DNA from: Agapanthus africanus
Lineage: Eukaryota; Streptophyta; Magnoliopsida; Asparagales; Amaryllidaceae
Length of the DNA stretch: 64,000 nt
Assembly: GCA_030015575.1 (NCBI GenBank)
Contig: CM057349.1
Span: 262,937,077 to 263,001,076 of the forward strand
Direction of reading: 5' to 3'
Below are positions 48,312 to 60,784 of this stretch, piece after piece; the first letter of the stretch is position 1, and each line of letters starts with the position of its first letter. The position numbers were made by a program, and so were the translations under genes. The notes beneath the pieces are model-generated. The model saw only the letters and a program-made list of their open reading frames with translations. It had not been told where the DNA came from and searched no databases.

Positions 48312-51300
48312 TGTCACGACCCGAAAGTACGGAACGCGACCGGCACTTAGATTACGAAGCGTCTAGAGGCGCCACGTAACCTAAGTAAGCCGAAGCCCAG
48401 AAATCTAAACCATAAAAGAAGAAGAAAAAGAAAAAAAAAAGAAACATGAAGAAAAACAAGTTTTAAAAAAATCAGCAAATTTCCCAAAATTTTTGGCAGA
48501 GTCTCCTCTGTAAAAACTGGCCCCTAAACGGGTACAACAAGTATAATATACATAAACAATAAAAAGCATCCCCAAACGGGAGCTAGCATCAACGCCAACA
48601 GGCGGAAGCAACCACAACAAGCACAATAATATACAATGCCAATGGGCGAGGCTCAAAACTCAAAAGAAAACAAAATCACCAGATCAGAATAATACATGCA
48701 CGACTCTAAGGTCGAAATAAAAGACTGGTCCAATAAACTTATCAAGTAATACAAATATGGTTGATGGAGCTTACTAGATACAAATGAAAGAATAAAAGTA
48801 CAATGGTGGTTCGGATACAAGTGAACCGACCTACCGTGCAATCACCGTGAAGAAAAGATGTGCCAACAAGCTGCCACGGAAACCTGTACATCGAACCTGT
48901 AAAGAATTTGGCACAACGGGGGTGAGTTGCCAACTCGTGAGTAGAAGACATCTACGAAAAGAAATTGAATGCACGACGCTATCCTAGGTCATAATAAGAC
49001 ACTACTATATCCCAAACATCTAGTAATAGCGGGGTAATACTACGTGTAAGTGCAGATACTCCGTGTTCGTGTCGGTGCCTCATATAATACTATGTCATAT
49101 GAAATGAAATGCATGCACCATGAACGTAAAGTAACAAATCCTGAAATCCAGATATATATGTATAAGAAATCTTTCGCTGTTATCATAGTAAAATATGTAT
49201 AAGAATCTGAAATCTCAACAATGAAATCCATGGAAATCCGTGTCAAGCGTCGACACAACACATGTAATCTCAAGTCTCAATATCTCGGGCTCCGTCAGTC
49301 CGGATCGGCCCATATCATCAAATCTCACGACAACGGTCGGTATCCTCCGGATATCCGCCGCGCCAGACATCACCGGTAGGTAGCCTTCCCCTGCCAGGCT
49401 CATCGTCTACAACTCGATCTTCTTGCCCCGGGGTACCATACCGGGCCCACCATGTACCCGGGACGGTTCATCCACTCCTCGAATCGGGTCTCGAAATCCA
49501 TCAGAAAACATGAAATCTCATGGTGGACGACACATACATCATGAGAAAACCGCATCTTATGTTTTTAAAAAGAGAGGAGGAGGAGAGAGAGAAGTTTTTA
49601 CATATTCTTGCGGTTTTTCCCAAAATCCAGAAATCTCATAGAAATCCAAATCTCAAAATCATGAGTAACTATATGATAAGTGTCGGCATATGCCCATAAT
49701 ACTGCATGATAACATGAAAATATGAATGCATGAATGTCTAAGCAATAAATATCATGTCTGTACTAATGTCAGAGAATAATCACAATATTATAGCGGTCTA
49801 GTGTTAACTGATTCTATCCATAAAAGACAATATGATCTAAAGTGTACGTGACATAGCAATTACCGATGATGATGTGTGTGAGCCGGCAAATAAGTGTGCG
49901 TGGAGTATGCGCATCATCGGTAATAGTACTGGTGTCCTAACAGGTAAAGTTTATACTGATTATAGCAACATATAAAAGAACATGCACCATGATGATTACA
50001 GTATGAATGCAAGACAGATGTGCATTATCCACTCCTCTGCGATATACGAGTACAACTACCACTATATGAAACAAACCTAAACTAGTGTCTATCTAACCTT
50101 CTAAGGAACTTAACCTAAGAAACTAGTCAGTAAGAAACTAGGGTCTACCTAAGGTCTGAATCAATATCTCTAATAGTCGGCGATCCCGCCTCAATAGCGT
50201 CACGTACGTAGTACGGCTTCCTCGAATCAAGAGTGCGGATCAATCATCAAATCTAAGCCTTGTACGGTAAAATCCATCGTACGGCATCCCAATATCGGGG
50301 TACGGTCAAGTATCTCCTAGGTGTCTCTTCATTCGTATAATGTCATCATCAACACATCTCATGATCAAGGTGCTAAACTGTGATCGCATACATCAATCAT
50401 ATATCATTGCCATCATGATAAGCATCATTAGTTTATCCTCAGAAATATCATGTCACATGTATCATATTGTGATTAAGTCATACCGATATCTTATCGTCAT
50501 CAAGTCACAAGCTACAGCCCAGGTACTATTGTAGCGTCCCATGTACCTCAATATCACCACCACCCTTCATAATTTATATATTCATGTTCATTATCTCATT
50601 CTCTAATGATCCGCTAACACTTTAATACGACCGTATAGTCAAGAATCACGGCATCAAGCCCAGTTATACTGCTTCATCATACCTCAGATATCATGTCACA
50701 TCAATGAATCCCATATACGTGTTGTATATATATATACACCTATACCTAGTTTTATATATATACACACATATACGTATACGCCATGTCAAGTTTTAGTGTG
50801 TGCGTGTGTGTTTCTATCAGAAACCTACGAACCTCTCCCAAAGTATTCATCCTCAGGTATGGTTTTCCTAAATCAGTCTAGTCCCGCCTAGGGTCATTAC
50901 TAGGGTCCTGCTCAGTAAGAATCTAGGGTCACATCGGGTTTCCTAATGTCAATAAGTACTATTCCTATTCTACGTTGCGGGGGTGCTAAACGCCATCCAC
51001 CCGACTTCCCCCCGTAGATATGCATCTACTCACCTGGTCCATGTCTGCCAAGACGGTGTCGCCATCCTCCTCTTCATTGCCCGTAGTCCACATGAGGGGT
51101 ACCTAAACGCAAACATATAAATAGTATCGTAAACTGGATCACATACCAAAGTCAAACGATACAAGGAACAAACATAGGTTAAAACCTATGTCCCGTCCAC
51201 GCAAAAGAACCAAATATCGCTCGATATCGGCGTACAAACTCCGATGGATCGAGATAAATATCAACAGATAACTCATAGTTTTAAAAAAACACATTACTTA

Positions 51301-52830
51301 TATTGTAAAACATGATCAAATTCATCGAAACACTAAAATCGATCAAATCGTCCGTTTTCGAAAAACCCGAAAATGCCAATTTACCGTTTTTCATCAAAAC
51401 TTGACATTTAAATGAAACCAAAGGTCATAAAACTCATTAAATAGTATAACTAGACTATACAAACTATTACTATATTTTTATTACACATATTTGTAGTAAT
51501 TTGAAATTTCTAGTTTGCACCCTTTAACAATTTTCAACATTTTCCAAGCAAAATACCACAATTCCACCTCAAAACATGATTTTGCATAAATTAATTACTT
51601 AAACCACAATTTATGATGATAATGATATAATGAAACCATAATTATATTTTTAATCTTATTTATTTAGAAATTTCCAAAATCTAGTTTACAAAATAATAGC
51701 ATTTTATCACTATTTCCCAATTATCAAAGTAATCTAGTGATCAAACTAAGTTTTTCTTTCCATTAACATGCTAGTATTCTCACTAAAACTACAATCTAAT
51801 GATAGTAACTTTAATTGGAATTTTATATTACCCACAAATACATTTTTGAAAAATCTAGTTAGCTAAATGGTTTAATTAAAACAATTTCAATAAACAATTT
51901 ATTATACCACAACCATGCAAGAATTTTCCACTCTAAAAGATGTTAAACTAGCTATTATAACTCTAATTAATCAATAAAACCACCTCTTGAATTTGCAAAC
52001 CCTAACTTGAATTATAAAATTTACAACTAGAATTAATATAATAAATCTAATTATGCTTTAAAAGAACATTTAATAGAAATAATTCAAAAGAGAAAGATTT
52101 ATACCTCCACAATCTCATGTCCAAACTTGAAAATGAGCCTAAAAAATACATGCTTTCCCACTCCAAAATCCATGTAAAGAAGAGTACAGAATAAAGGGTA
52201 TGAAATAATTAGGATTTTGTGGAATTTTAATTGGATTTTTGAAGTATTTTTGATGAATTTTGAAATAAAATGAAGTGGGAAATTGGGAGGGGGGGCTGCC
52301 ATGGTTGAGGCCGGCCATTGTATGAGAGAGAGGGAGCAAGAGAAAAGAGTGAAGAAAAGTGTGGAAGTTTCAAGAAAAGAATCATCACTTAAAGTCTTTT
52401 CATGGTTTATTTATTTATTTATTTATTTCATTACTATAGCAACTCAAGAAAGGTCTAGAAAATAGGAAAAATTTGCAAATAAATTTTGCATGATACACAC
52501 TAATTTCTAATATGCCATGGTTCATTTTTATAAATTAAAACCATTTAAATTTGTAATTTACACTAATTTAGTGTAAAAATAAAGCTTATGTTAATATTTA
52601 AAATAATTAATTTAGGAAAAATATTTTATTAAACTAAAAATTTATAAGTGGCTAAATAAACACCATTTACTAGTAATTTCATAATTAAAATAGATATTTT
52701 AAAAATTATAATGAAAACAATCCCGGTTTGGTTTTGCGAAAAATACATTTTACTTTACCGAAAATCCTAAAATTCACTTAAACACTTTTATTCATTTAAT
52801 TATTTATTTAATCATTTTTAAAACGTTACA
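48312..52830 (-). repeat. L2 LTR copy 3 (4,519 bp), the 5' LTR
   Basis: It is the upstream LTR on the minus strand and ends at the GGACT duplication. The 13-bp hairpin arms are intact here (near 49859 and 49912). Confidence 0.92.
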
Positions 52831-53105
52831 GGACTTTTGTATCTCTTTCGGATCTTATTTTATTCCGAATCTTTTGTTTTGGATCTTTAATTTCATCAAT
52901 TATCTAGTGGACCCATTTTAGGATTTCTTGTGGTTTCATTGCAGCATGATTATCAGTATTATTTCTTTTGGTATTGGATTTTATTTTTGACAGGTTAATC
53001 TAGACAGTCTTATGTGACTATGGTAGGACTTTTCCTTACCGTAGGTAGCACGGCTGGCCTTCGTCGCTTCCCGTATTCCACATTTTTGGGAAGCGGGGCG
53101 TGACA
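52831..53105 (+). repeat. L1 3' LTR, second part
   Basis: The sequence GGACTTTTGTATCTCTTTCG onward matches the end of the L1 5' LTR (21729-22004) and ends GGGGCGTGACA, followed by TSD TCGGA. Confidence 0.93.
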
Positions 53106-55193
53106 TCGGACATCCGTATGCATCCATATCAATATTTACATATCTAGTCGCATTCTAATTCATCTTGCTATATGCTATGTATCTTATTTTGTATCCATAT
53201 GAATAAAAATATCAATGTTGATTGCACTGTACATCCATATTAAAGTTTTACCGTTTTCGGATACCCGTTTAAATTCATATCATTTAAAATATATATCGTC
53301 GTAATATTTCTTATTATTATCTTTAATTAGTTTATAATCTGCATTTTATAATGTTATACAAAATATAGTTTGAAAATATTATTGTTTACACATGAAACGT
53401 CGTTGCAAAGCGGATACGGCAAATCTGAAATTTACTGTACACCTTACCTTATAAAATTCATTAAAAATCATTAAAAAAATCATTAGTATACGTTCTTTAG
53501 TTCGTTACGAAACTAACTTAGAATACTATAACTCTATGAAATATTTACTTGCAAAATAAATTATTTAAATAACGTAAAATGCAAATGAAAATATCTCTAA
53601 ACTGCTGTCCAGGAAAATTCCAGCAGCAAACTTTCAATTTCGAATGTTCATAGATTTTTGTAGGAACCTGAGATACTTCTACTTATAAAAATGAAAACCT
53701 TATCGAATTATCTTTTTTTTGGTATAACACACGTCCTTTTTAGAGAACGTTTGTTATTTTTAAGCTATTTTACAAATCAGGGTGATACTGAGTTTCTGAA
53801 CGGAACTTTCTTGTGCATAGTTAATCAATACCACTTTTATAGTTATTAATCGATTTGAATATGTTATCCATGTTAATATTATTATATCAATATATATTTA
53901 ATAAATAATAGTGCTTGTGTTTTAATATTCAGCAAATTTTACCGATTTACAGTTTTATAGTATCCGTCTGTATCCGTACGGTTTATTACATATCTAGTTG
54001 CACGCCGAGACCATATTATTTCATGTTACTGTTGTATTAGTGCACCATGCTTGATAATTGTGCATCCTACTTAGTCATGATGTGATCCCTGGTCGATATT
54101 TATGCATCCATACTTTTATTGTACACCGTACTTTCACCTTAATTCAATACTTGCTACAGTTTGATTATGAGCACCCGTTTGACACATGTGCACTACTTGA
54201 CATGACGTGATACACCACTACTTGACATGACGTGATACATATACACTACATGACCTGATATATCACTACTTGATATGTTACCTGATCCTGTTTCTAATGC
54301 CGACAATCCTGACATGTCGTCCCGATGGACATATCATGTTGTCTGTATAGACAAACATGTTCCTGCTTGATCTTGTGTTGGCATTATCTTCAGATTTATC
54401 AATACCTGACTTGAATACATAACTTAGGGGTAAGGGGAAATCAATGATGAAACCTGACTTGTAACTCAACAGTTCGACGCTTATACTGATCAGTTTTGGG
54501 GGCTAGGCCAGTCCCGGAATGATGTTGCTGACATCATTCGTCTGTACATGTTTCCTGTTTGTGCTTAGCGGTACGTCTCGGATTCAGTCCCGAGAGTCTG
54601 GACCGTGGTCCCGGGTACGCACGGGATACTATTGAGTTACATCTACGATTCATCAAATTGATTTCAAAGACTTGAGAGTAGTTAACCCAGTAGTTAGTTC
54701 AGATTCTCACCACACGTCACATGTACATATACCCTTCACTGTTCCTTATTCGTGTTACTGTTATACTCTTATTACTGTTTATACTCATGCATGCATATCT
54801 TGTTATCTCCTGATTATATTATTATTGATATTATGACGCACTGACGTCTGGGTTTTGCATGGCCCAGATCCTCTACCCTTGTTGCAGGCTGATCAGGAGT
54901 ATTTCTGCCGTTAAGCCGAGCAGTGAGGATCCTGTTAGTATCCAGTTAGTTTAGTTATTTCCGTACCTTCTAGATTATTATTGTTATTTGGATTTATTGC
55001 TTCCGCATATTATTTCTTGACTCGTTTATTCTGGCTCATGGACATGTACTAGATAGTTTATTTTATTTCTACTGTTCTTGATATCTCTAGACAGCCGTAA
55101 TGTGACTGTGAAGGGATGTTTCCTATCCACAGGTAGCTTGGTTGGCTCTGTCACGTGCCTATCTTAGCGCATTCTGAGAAGCGGGGCATGACA
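53106..55193 (+). repeat. L0 5' LTR, second part
   Basis: It continues the LTR begun at 18355 and ends GCGGGGCATGACA. A short tandem block near 54189-54280 repeats CACTACTTGACATGACGTGA about three times. Near the end, TCTGGGTTTTGCATGGCCCAGA (20 of its bases form a stem-loop at about 54849) precedes a TGCAGG and a short frame, as in the L1 and L3 LTRs. Confidence 0.8.
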
Positions 55194-55202
55194 GGGTTTG
55201 TT

Positions 55203-55214
55203 TGGTATCACAGC
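55203..55214 (+). other. L0 primer-binding site
   Basis: TGGTATCACAGC has one mismatch to the tRNA-iMet complement and lies nine bases after the LTR, as in L1. Confidence 0.8.
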
Positions 55215-57653
55215 CATAGCATTTAGGTTAATCTGGTTTGATTCTTTTTTAGTTGGGTATTGAACCCAATACACGAATCAGAAAGCTTGTAATTAGGAGC
55301 ATGTCCTGCAACATTGTTATCGCGATTCTTGAATCATATCTTTCTATTGACTCTTGTCTTGACGATTTGCAAACAACTTTGCATCTCGATTTGAAACCTT
55401 TTGGTTCCCTATTATTTCTCCCTGTTCCTTTGATTCTAATACTAGGATTTGGGTGACTTGAACGGAGTTATGTGATTGTACCATGAACTGCAGCATGGTT
55501 ACAATGCGGTACTCTATTTAAGTAACTTGGAGTCCTAGTCTTGATTCACTTCCTTGTTCATGGTCGTTATATTACCTTACTTCACTTGCTTTCCAGTTCA
55601 TGTTTTATCTCAAGCTTGAATCCTGTTTACCGTGCTTATCTTTTTCAGTGTTTGGCTTCAGGTGAAGTCGTTTCAGGTATCCTTCTTGTTCATGTTTTCC
55701 CCGCATTAGAATTATTCAATTCTGGTGCATCCCTTTGTTTGATGTTGTCTTAGGAATGGACTTTCTCGGCACTTTCCATGCTCACATTGATTGTAGGGCG
55801 AAGAAAGTGACTTTCCAGATTTCCAGACATCTAGAGTTTGTTTTTGCTGGAGGAAGCAGTTCTGTCGGGCCGGTCGAGTTTAAGGCTAGGCCGACAAACG
55901 GTGTTTTTTCGTCAATGGAAGCTGGTAAGGAGGAAGCGCCAGCTGTAGTTCGAGAGTTTATGGACGTGTTCGAGGACATCTCGGGTTTACCGCCAAAACG
56001 AGATGTGGAGTTCGCGATCAAACTTGCTCCTGGTGCAGCGCCAATCTCAAAGGCGTACTATCCAATGGCACCAGTGGAGTTGGAAGAAGTCAAGAACCAG
56101 GTTACCCAATTACTTGAGAAGGATTAGATTCACAGCAACAATTCACCTTGGGGAGCTCCACTTCTTCTAGTAAAGAAGAAAGATGGCACAAGGAGGATGT
56201 GCATCGATTATCGAGAATTAAACCGGGTGACTATTAAGAACAAGTGCCCGATCCCTCGCATTGGCGAATTATTCGAGCAACTTAGTAGCGCGAGGGTATT
56301 CTCGAAGCTGGATTTACGGTCCGGATATCATCAGGTCCGAGTTAAATCAGAGGATATTTGCAAGACTGCGTTCCGAACTCGATATGGACATTACGAGTAT
56401 TTAGTGATGCCATTCGGAGTCATGAATGCACCGGCGATATTTATGAACTTGATGAACCGGATCTTTTCACCGTTCTTGGACCAGTTTATAGTGGTGTTCA
56501 TCAATGATATTCTAGTCTATTCGAGAAGCCTGGAAGAGCATGCGGAACACCTGAAGATCGCACTGCAGACATTGACGCAAGAAAGATTATATGCAAAGAT
56601 GAGCAAGTGCGAGTTTTGGCTTAAAGAAGTGAAGTTTTTGGGGCATATCGTATCTGGAAGTGGAATCGCCGTTGATCCTGAGAAGATTGCAGCAGTTCAA
56701 GATTGGCCGATTCCGAAGAACGTAGCTGAGATAAGGAGTTTTCTTGGACTTGCATGATACTACAGAAAGTTCGTGGAGAATTTTGCTCGCTTGGCTGAGC
56801 CTTTGACCAAGCTTACGCGTAATGAAGTACCATTCGTGTGGACAGATAGTTGTGTGCCAGCTTTTAAGGCATTGAAGCAAAAGTTGATAACTGCTCCTAT
56901 TTTGACCGTACCAGACGGTTCCGGAAGATTGGTGATTCACAGCGACGCATCTGGGAAAGAATTGGGATGTGTTTTGATGCAGCATGGAAAGGTTATAGCT
57001 TATGCATCGAGACACTTGAAGATCCATGAGAAGAATTACCCAACTCATGATTTGGAGCTTGCAACAGTGATTTTCGTTTTGAAGATTTGGAAACACTACT
57101 TATTGGGCGAAAGGGTCGAAGTATTCACCGATCATAAAAGCTTAAAGTATGTGATCACGCAGAAAGAGCTTAACATGAGACAGCGTAGATGGTTGGAGCT
57201 GGTGGTTGACTATGATCTTGATCTTAAGTACCATCCGGGGAAAGTTAATGTTGTGCCGGAAGCGCTTAGTCGGTTGCCAGCAATTCGGATGTTGACTACA
57301 CAGAAAGAGCTTATCGAAGACTTTCAGAGATTCGAGTTGGAGATCGTGCTACCCCATTCTTCGGGACAGTTGATGCAACTGCAAGTACAGTCGTCGTTGA
57401 TCGAGAATATTAAAGTAGCGCAGTCACAGGACCCAAGATTGCAAAAGTTTCGAGAATAGGTTGAAGCTGGACTTCGAACGGACTTGTTAATTCATGAAGA
57501 TGGTTCGTTGTGATATGGTAGCCGTTTGTGTGTGCCAAAAGGAGATATTCGCGAAGAAGTTATGAAGGAGGCATACAGTTCCGCGTATTCCGTACATCCA
57601 GGATGTACGAAAATGTACCGTGATCTACGACAACATTTCTGGAGGGAAGGCAG
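55215..57653 (+). pseudogene. L0 pol remnants; GAG deleted, integrase truncated
   Basis: Almost no GAG remains between the primer site and protease. Protease at about 55700 has NSGA in place of DSGA (codon 55718), then a deletion joins it to VVLGMDFLGTFHAHIDC. RT follows ([38 protein letters not shown]), with FIND where FIDD is needed (AAT at 56503), so a catalytic aspartate is lost. RNase H ([42 protein letters not shown]) is fairly complete. Integrase starts near 57560 and has Tyr for the first zinc-binding His. It is cut at 57653 by L4. Stops lie at 56125, 56755, 57457 and about 57511. Confidence 0.9.
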
Positions 57654-58679
57654 TGTTAGTTATATGTATGCCCTAGAGGCCATTACTGTACATTGGATGT
57701 ATATTGTAGTGTGTGCTTGGACATATATAGGGAGGACTTTCTTGCTCGACATGATAGTATGCTATCTGGTTGATCTTTACCTTAACGTGTACACTGATTG
57801 TCTCTCTGTTACATGTTGGTAAAGCCCTTAGGATGTGTACTTGACTACCTAGACTATGATGCGGATCATACTAGTAGGGACATGGTAGTCCATAAGTACA
57901 TCCTTCAAGGTCCCTAGTCGTGGGTGTATCGAGACGGGGCATCGATATACCAGAGTAGACTAGCGTATACCTTCTCGACCCATACAGATGGGCGATGGAT
58001 GATCCCATATCCATTGGTGTTTGACATCAGAGATGATATATGGGTGCTCAGTGGAGACTGGGTACACTGGACGGACTCGCCGAGAACTCCCAGATGGTAT
58101 TATCCTTACGTCAGATGGCAGTTCTCTGGTGACACTAGTACAGAGTAGTCTGTTGACCCGAGATCGTCATAGAGTCTTGTGTGGTTCCCACTGTGCTTTG
58201 ATTTCCACCTTACCACGTCCAAGAGGGCATGCAAAACGGTGGTTTTTGGGTACAGTCCTGTTCCCCTCCGAAAGACGGCGCACAAGACCGCGATGTCCTG
58301 ACGCTGAGATTCGGGGCAGATGCTAATTGGTGTTATCCGTCCACCTCTCCGAAGATGCCAAGTTGATTTATGGCACCGTGTATCGGAGGTTTAGACGGAT
58401 GCGGCCGATGTAGCAGACTTCGTCAGATTCCCCCTCGTCTGAGGGGTTTTTGATTGTGGGGACGCTCTTCCCTGCAGGCGCAAGCCCCTGCAGTTAATTA
58501 CGCTACCGCATCACGGTAACAACTTTCTCCTTCTCCAGCTGGTCACTTCGTGTCGTGGGTGTTTGTTTTGTTTGTGGTTGCCCGTGGATTGTATACGGAG
58601 ACTGATTTATGTTGTCGCCCGTAGGACGTGGATTAGTCCAAATCCGTGTTTTCTTAGATTTGGGTTTGGGGTTTTGGTT

Positions 58680-59640
58680 TGAGAATACGTTAGCCATATT
58701 TGAGGCTAAGATCAACTCAAACGTTTTTTAAGGATACGTTAGTCCAGTTTGAGACTAAGATCAACTTAACGGGATCGTTTAGATCCGACAAAAGAGCAAT
58801 TGGCTCTATTGTTCCGGTTTAGGGACATAGGGGTCCATTGCATGTATGGCCGCCGGGACCCGTCACCTCTCTGACGACGTTGAAGGATTACAACGACAGA
58901 TGTCAGAGGAGTTCAGAGATGTACCCTTGAACCAAAGTAGATTAGGGGGATCTATAGTCCAATTTGGGACTAAAGTCTGTTTGAAGGTTTAAGGATGCGT
59001 TAGCCATATTTGAGGCTAAGATCAACTTAAACGGGATCGTTTAGATCCAACAAAAGAGCAATTGGCTCTATTATTCCAGTTTAGGGACATAGGGGTCCAT
59101 TGCCAGTTTAGGGACATGGGGGTCCACCTCCAGTTTAGGGACATGGTGGTCCATTGCCAGTTTAGGGACATGGTGGTCCAAGTTCCAGTTTAGGGACGTG
59201 GTGGTCCAATAAAATGTATGGCTGTCGGGACCCGTCACCTCTCTGACAACGTTGAAGGATTACAACGACAGGTGTCAGAGGAGTTCCGAGATGTACCCTT
59301 GGACCAAAGTTGGTTGGGTGATCCATAGTCCAATTTGGGACTAAAGTCTGTTTGAGGGTTTAAGGATACGTTAGCCATATTTGAGGCTAAGATCAACTTA
59401 AACGGTTGTTAAGGATACGTTAGTCCAGTTTGGGACTAAGATCGACTTAACGGGATCGTTTAGATCCGAAAAAAGAGCGTTTGGGCTCTATTGTTCCAGT
59501 TTAGGGACATGGTGGTCCATTGTAATGTATGGTTGTCGGGACCCATCACCTCTCTGAAGACGTTGAAGGATTACAACGACAAATATCAGAGGAGCTCAGA
59601 GATGTACCCTTGAACCAATGAGTTGGTTGAAAGAGCAGAT
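58680..59640 (+). repeat. Higher-order tandem repeats in L4 LTR, three units
   Basis: Landmarks TTAGCCATATTTGAGGCTAA (near 58689, 58999 and 59370), GGGATCGTTTAGATCC (near 58770, 59033 and 59453) and ACCTCTCTGA (three times) define three units about 310-370 bp apart. Most sub-blocks are themselves inverted repeats: TTAGCC/GGCTAA, GGATC/GATCC, AGAGC/GCTCT, TAGTCC/GGACTA. In the second unit a 28-bp block CCAGTTTAGGGACATGGTGG is repeated five times (59087-59210). Confidence 0.85.
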
Positions 59641-59782
59641 GTGCTCAGTTCAAGATGATTTGAGGACTTATGGCCAATTTGGGCTAAGTCCAATTGTGTT
59701 TGAAATATTGGCTCTCTGTTGGTCCATTGAAGGAGAGGCTTTGCCTCTAGAGACTTAGCCAATTGGGCTAGAGCTAGTGTTA

Positions 59783-60035
59783 AACACTAAAGACCAACAG
59801 TGTTGAACACTGGGAATAAGATTAGCAAGTTAGTGTTAAACACTAAAAGATAATCAGTGTTAAACACTGGGAACAGGGTTTTCAAATTAGTGTTAAACAC
59901 TAAGCAAATCAGTGTTAAACACTAAGCAAATCAGTGTTAAACACTGCCAATAGAGTTTTCCAAATTAGTGTTAAACACTAAGAAAATCAGTGTTAAACAC
60001 CGAGGACAAAGTCTTCAGATTAGTGTTAAACACTA
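59783..60035 (+). repeat. AGTGTTAAACACT palindrome array
   Basis: Ten copies of AGTGTT(A/G)AACACT lie in 250 bp, spaced about 20-45 bp. Outer bases alternate as T...A (TAGTGTTAAACACTA) or C...G (CAGTGTTAAACACTG) in most copies. Further copies with A...T flanks are near 60265 and 60493. Confidence 0.95.
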
Positions 60036-60047
60036 AGGAGAGAGGGG

Positions 60048-60735
60048 TCACGTGTGGACACGTGAGAGCGCCCTGATTCCCTTTATTTTATTCTGCAGAT
60101 CAGTGTTTAACTCTTTTAATTCTGGCGGCCATCACGTGTGAGCACGTGATGAAGGCCCCCGCTCTGGTCTGTTAGAATGCTCATTAGGGGTCACGTGGTG
60201 ACACGTGAGGGCGCCCTAAATGTGGAGCCAGATCTCCTTTTGGTTTATCCTCAAATCTGTGAACAAGTGTTAAACACTTCTATTTTTATTTTAGAGCATC
60301 ACGTGTTGGCACGTGATGGGGATCTGTGCGCCAATTGTTAAAGCATTTGCTGAGGGGTCACGTGATAACACGTGAGAGCGCCCAAAGCTTTCATTTCCTT
60401 TGCTTTTTCTTTCTGCGTTTTGGGAGTCACGTGGGAGCACGTGATGGCATCAAAAAGTGGGGCCAGATCCACTTTATTTTGTTCTGCAAACAAGTGTTAA
60501 ACACTTTTAATTTTCATAGCCATCACGTGTGGGCACATGATGTATACTCATGCCCTGATTTATTAGAACATTTATTAGGGGTCACGCGGTGTCACGTGAG
60601 AGCGCCCAGAATTGTTTCTGCCTTTGCTTTTGTTCCATATATAATGAGGGTCACGTGGGAGCACGTGAGGTATTGCCTCAAAGCTTTCCTCTTCTCATTT
60701 TGGGGGATCTGTTCAGGGGTCACGTGGGGCACGTG
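60048..60735 (+). repeat. Paired CACGTG inverted repeats, cluster 1 (ten pairs)
   Basis: Ten pairs of the form TCACGTG-N4-CACGTGA, for example at 60049/60059, 60133/60143, 60192/60202, 60300/60310, 60359/60369 and 60428/60438. The start-to-start distance is 10 bp in all of these; one pair (near 60720) has 9. Pairs alternate between a GTCACGTG context followed by GAGAGCGCCC and an ATCACGTG context ending CACGTGATG. Confidence 0.95.
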
Positions 60736-60784
60736 ACCCTAATTCTTTTTATGTACAGAGATCTTTTAAGTCTGCTTATCTTTA

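Larger units (their letters stand above)
28996..52830 (-). mobile_element. L2: three-LTR non-coding gypsy-like element
   Basis: TSD GGACT (28991-28995, 52831-52835) bounds the whole unit. Inside are three near-identical LTRs of about 4.52 kb (28996-33516, 41968-46489, 48312-52830) and two internal regions of about 1.82 kb. On the minus strand the LTR starts TGTAACGTTTT and ends CGGGTCGTGACA. A TGGTATCAGAGC primer site follows each of the two upstream LTRs, and a purine tract precedes the two downstream ones. No GAG or pol similarity is visible, so this is a large non-autonomous (LARD-type) derivative. One TSD pair around three LTRs points to unequal exchange after a single insertion. L3 lies in one internal region. 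Confidence 0.9.
19586..53105 (+). mobile_element. L1: Tekay/Del-like chromovirus (Ty3/gypsy)
   Basis: The element is bounded by TSD TCGGA (19581-19585 and 53106-53110). LTRs start TGTAACAGCC and end GGGGCGTGACA. Without L2 it is about 9.7 kb: 5' LTR 2,419 bp, primer site, GAG-pol, polypurine tract, 3' LTR. Pol order is AP-RT-RNase H-INT with a chromodomain-like C terminus, as in plant chromoviruses. The two LTRs differ by only one or two bases per hundred where I compared them, so the insertion is fairly recent, yet the coding region has at least three stops and one or two frameshifts. L2 sits inside its 3' LTR. Confidence 0.93.
18355..57653 (+). mobile_element. L0: old Ty3/gypsy element, interrupted and truncated
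   Basis: The 5' LTR starts TGTAACACCC at 18355, is split by L1 after 19585, resumes at 53106 and ends GGGGCATGACA at 55193. Removing L1 and one TSD copy gives an LTR of about 3.3 kb. A near-perfect tRNA-iMet site follows (55203-55214), then decayed protease, RT, RNase H and the start of integrase. GAG is essentially missing. The element is cut at 57653 by the LTR of L4. Its remainder and 3' LTR lie outside the window. The sequence is related to the L1 polyprotein, so it is probably also a Tekay/Del-like chromovirus. Confidence 0.85.
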
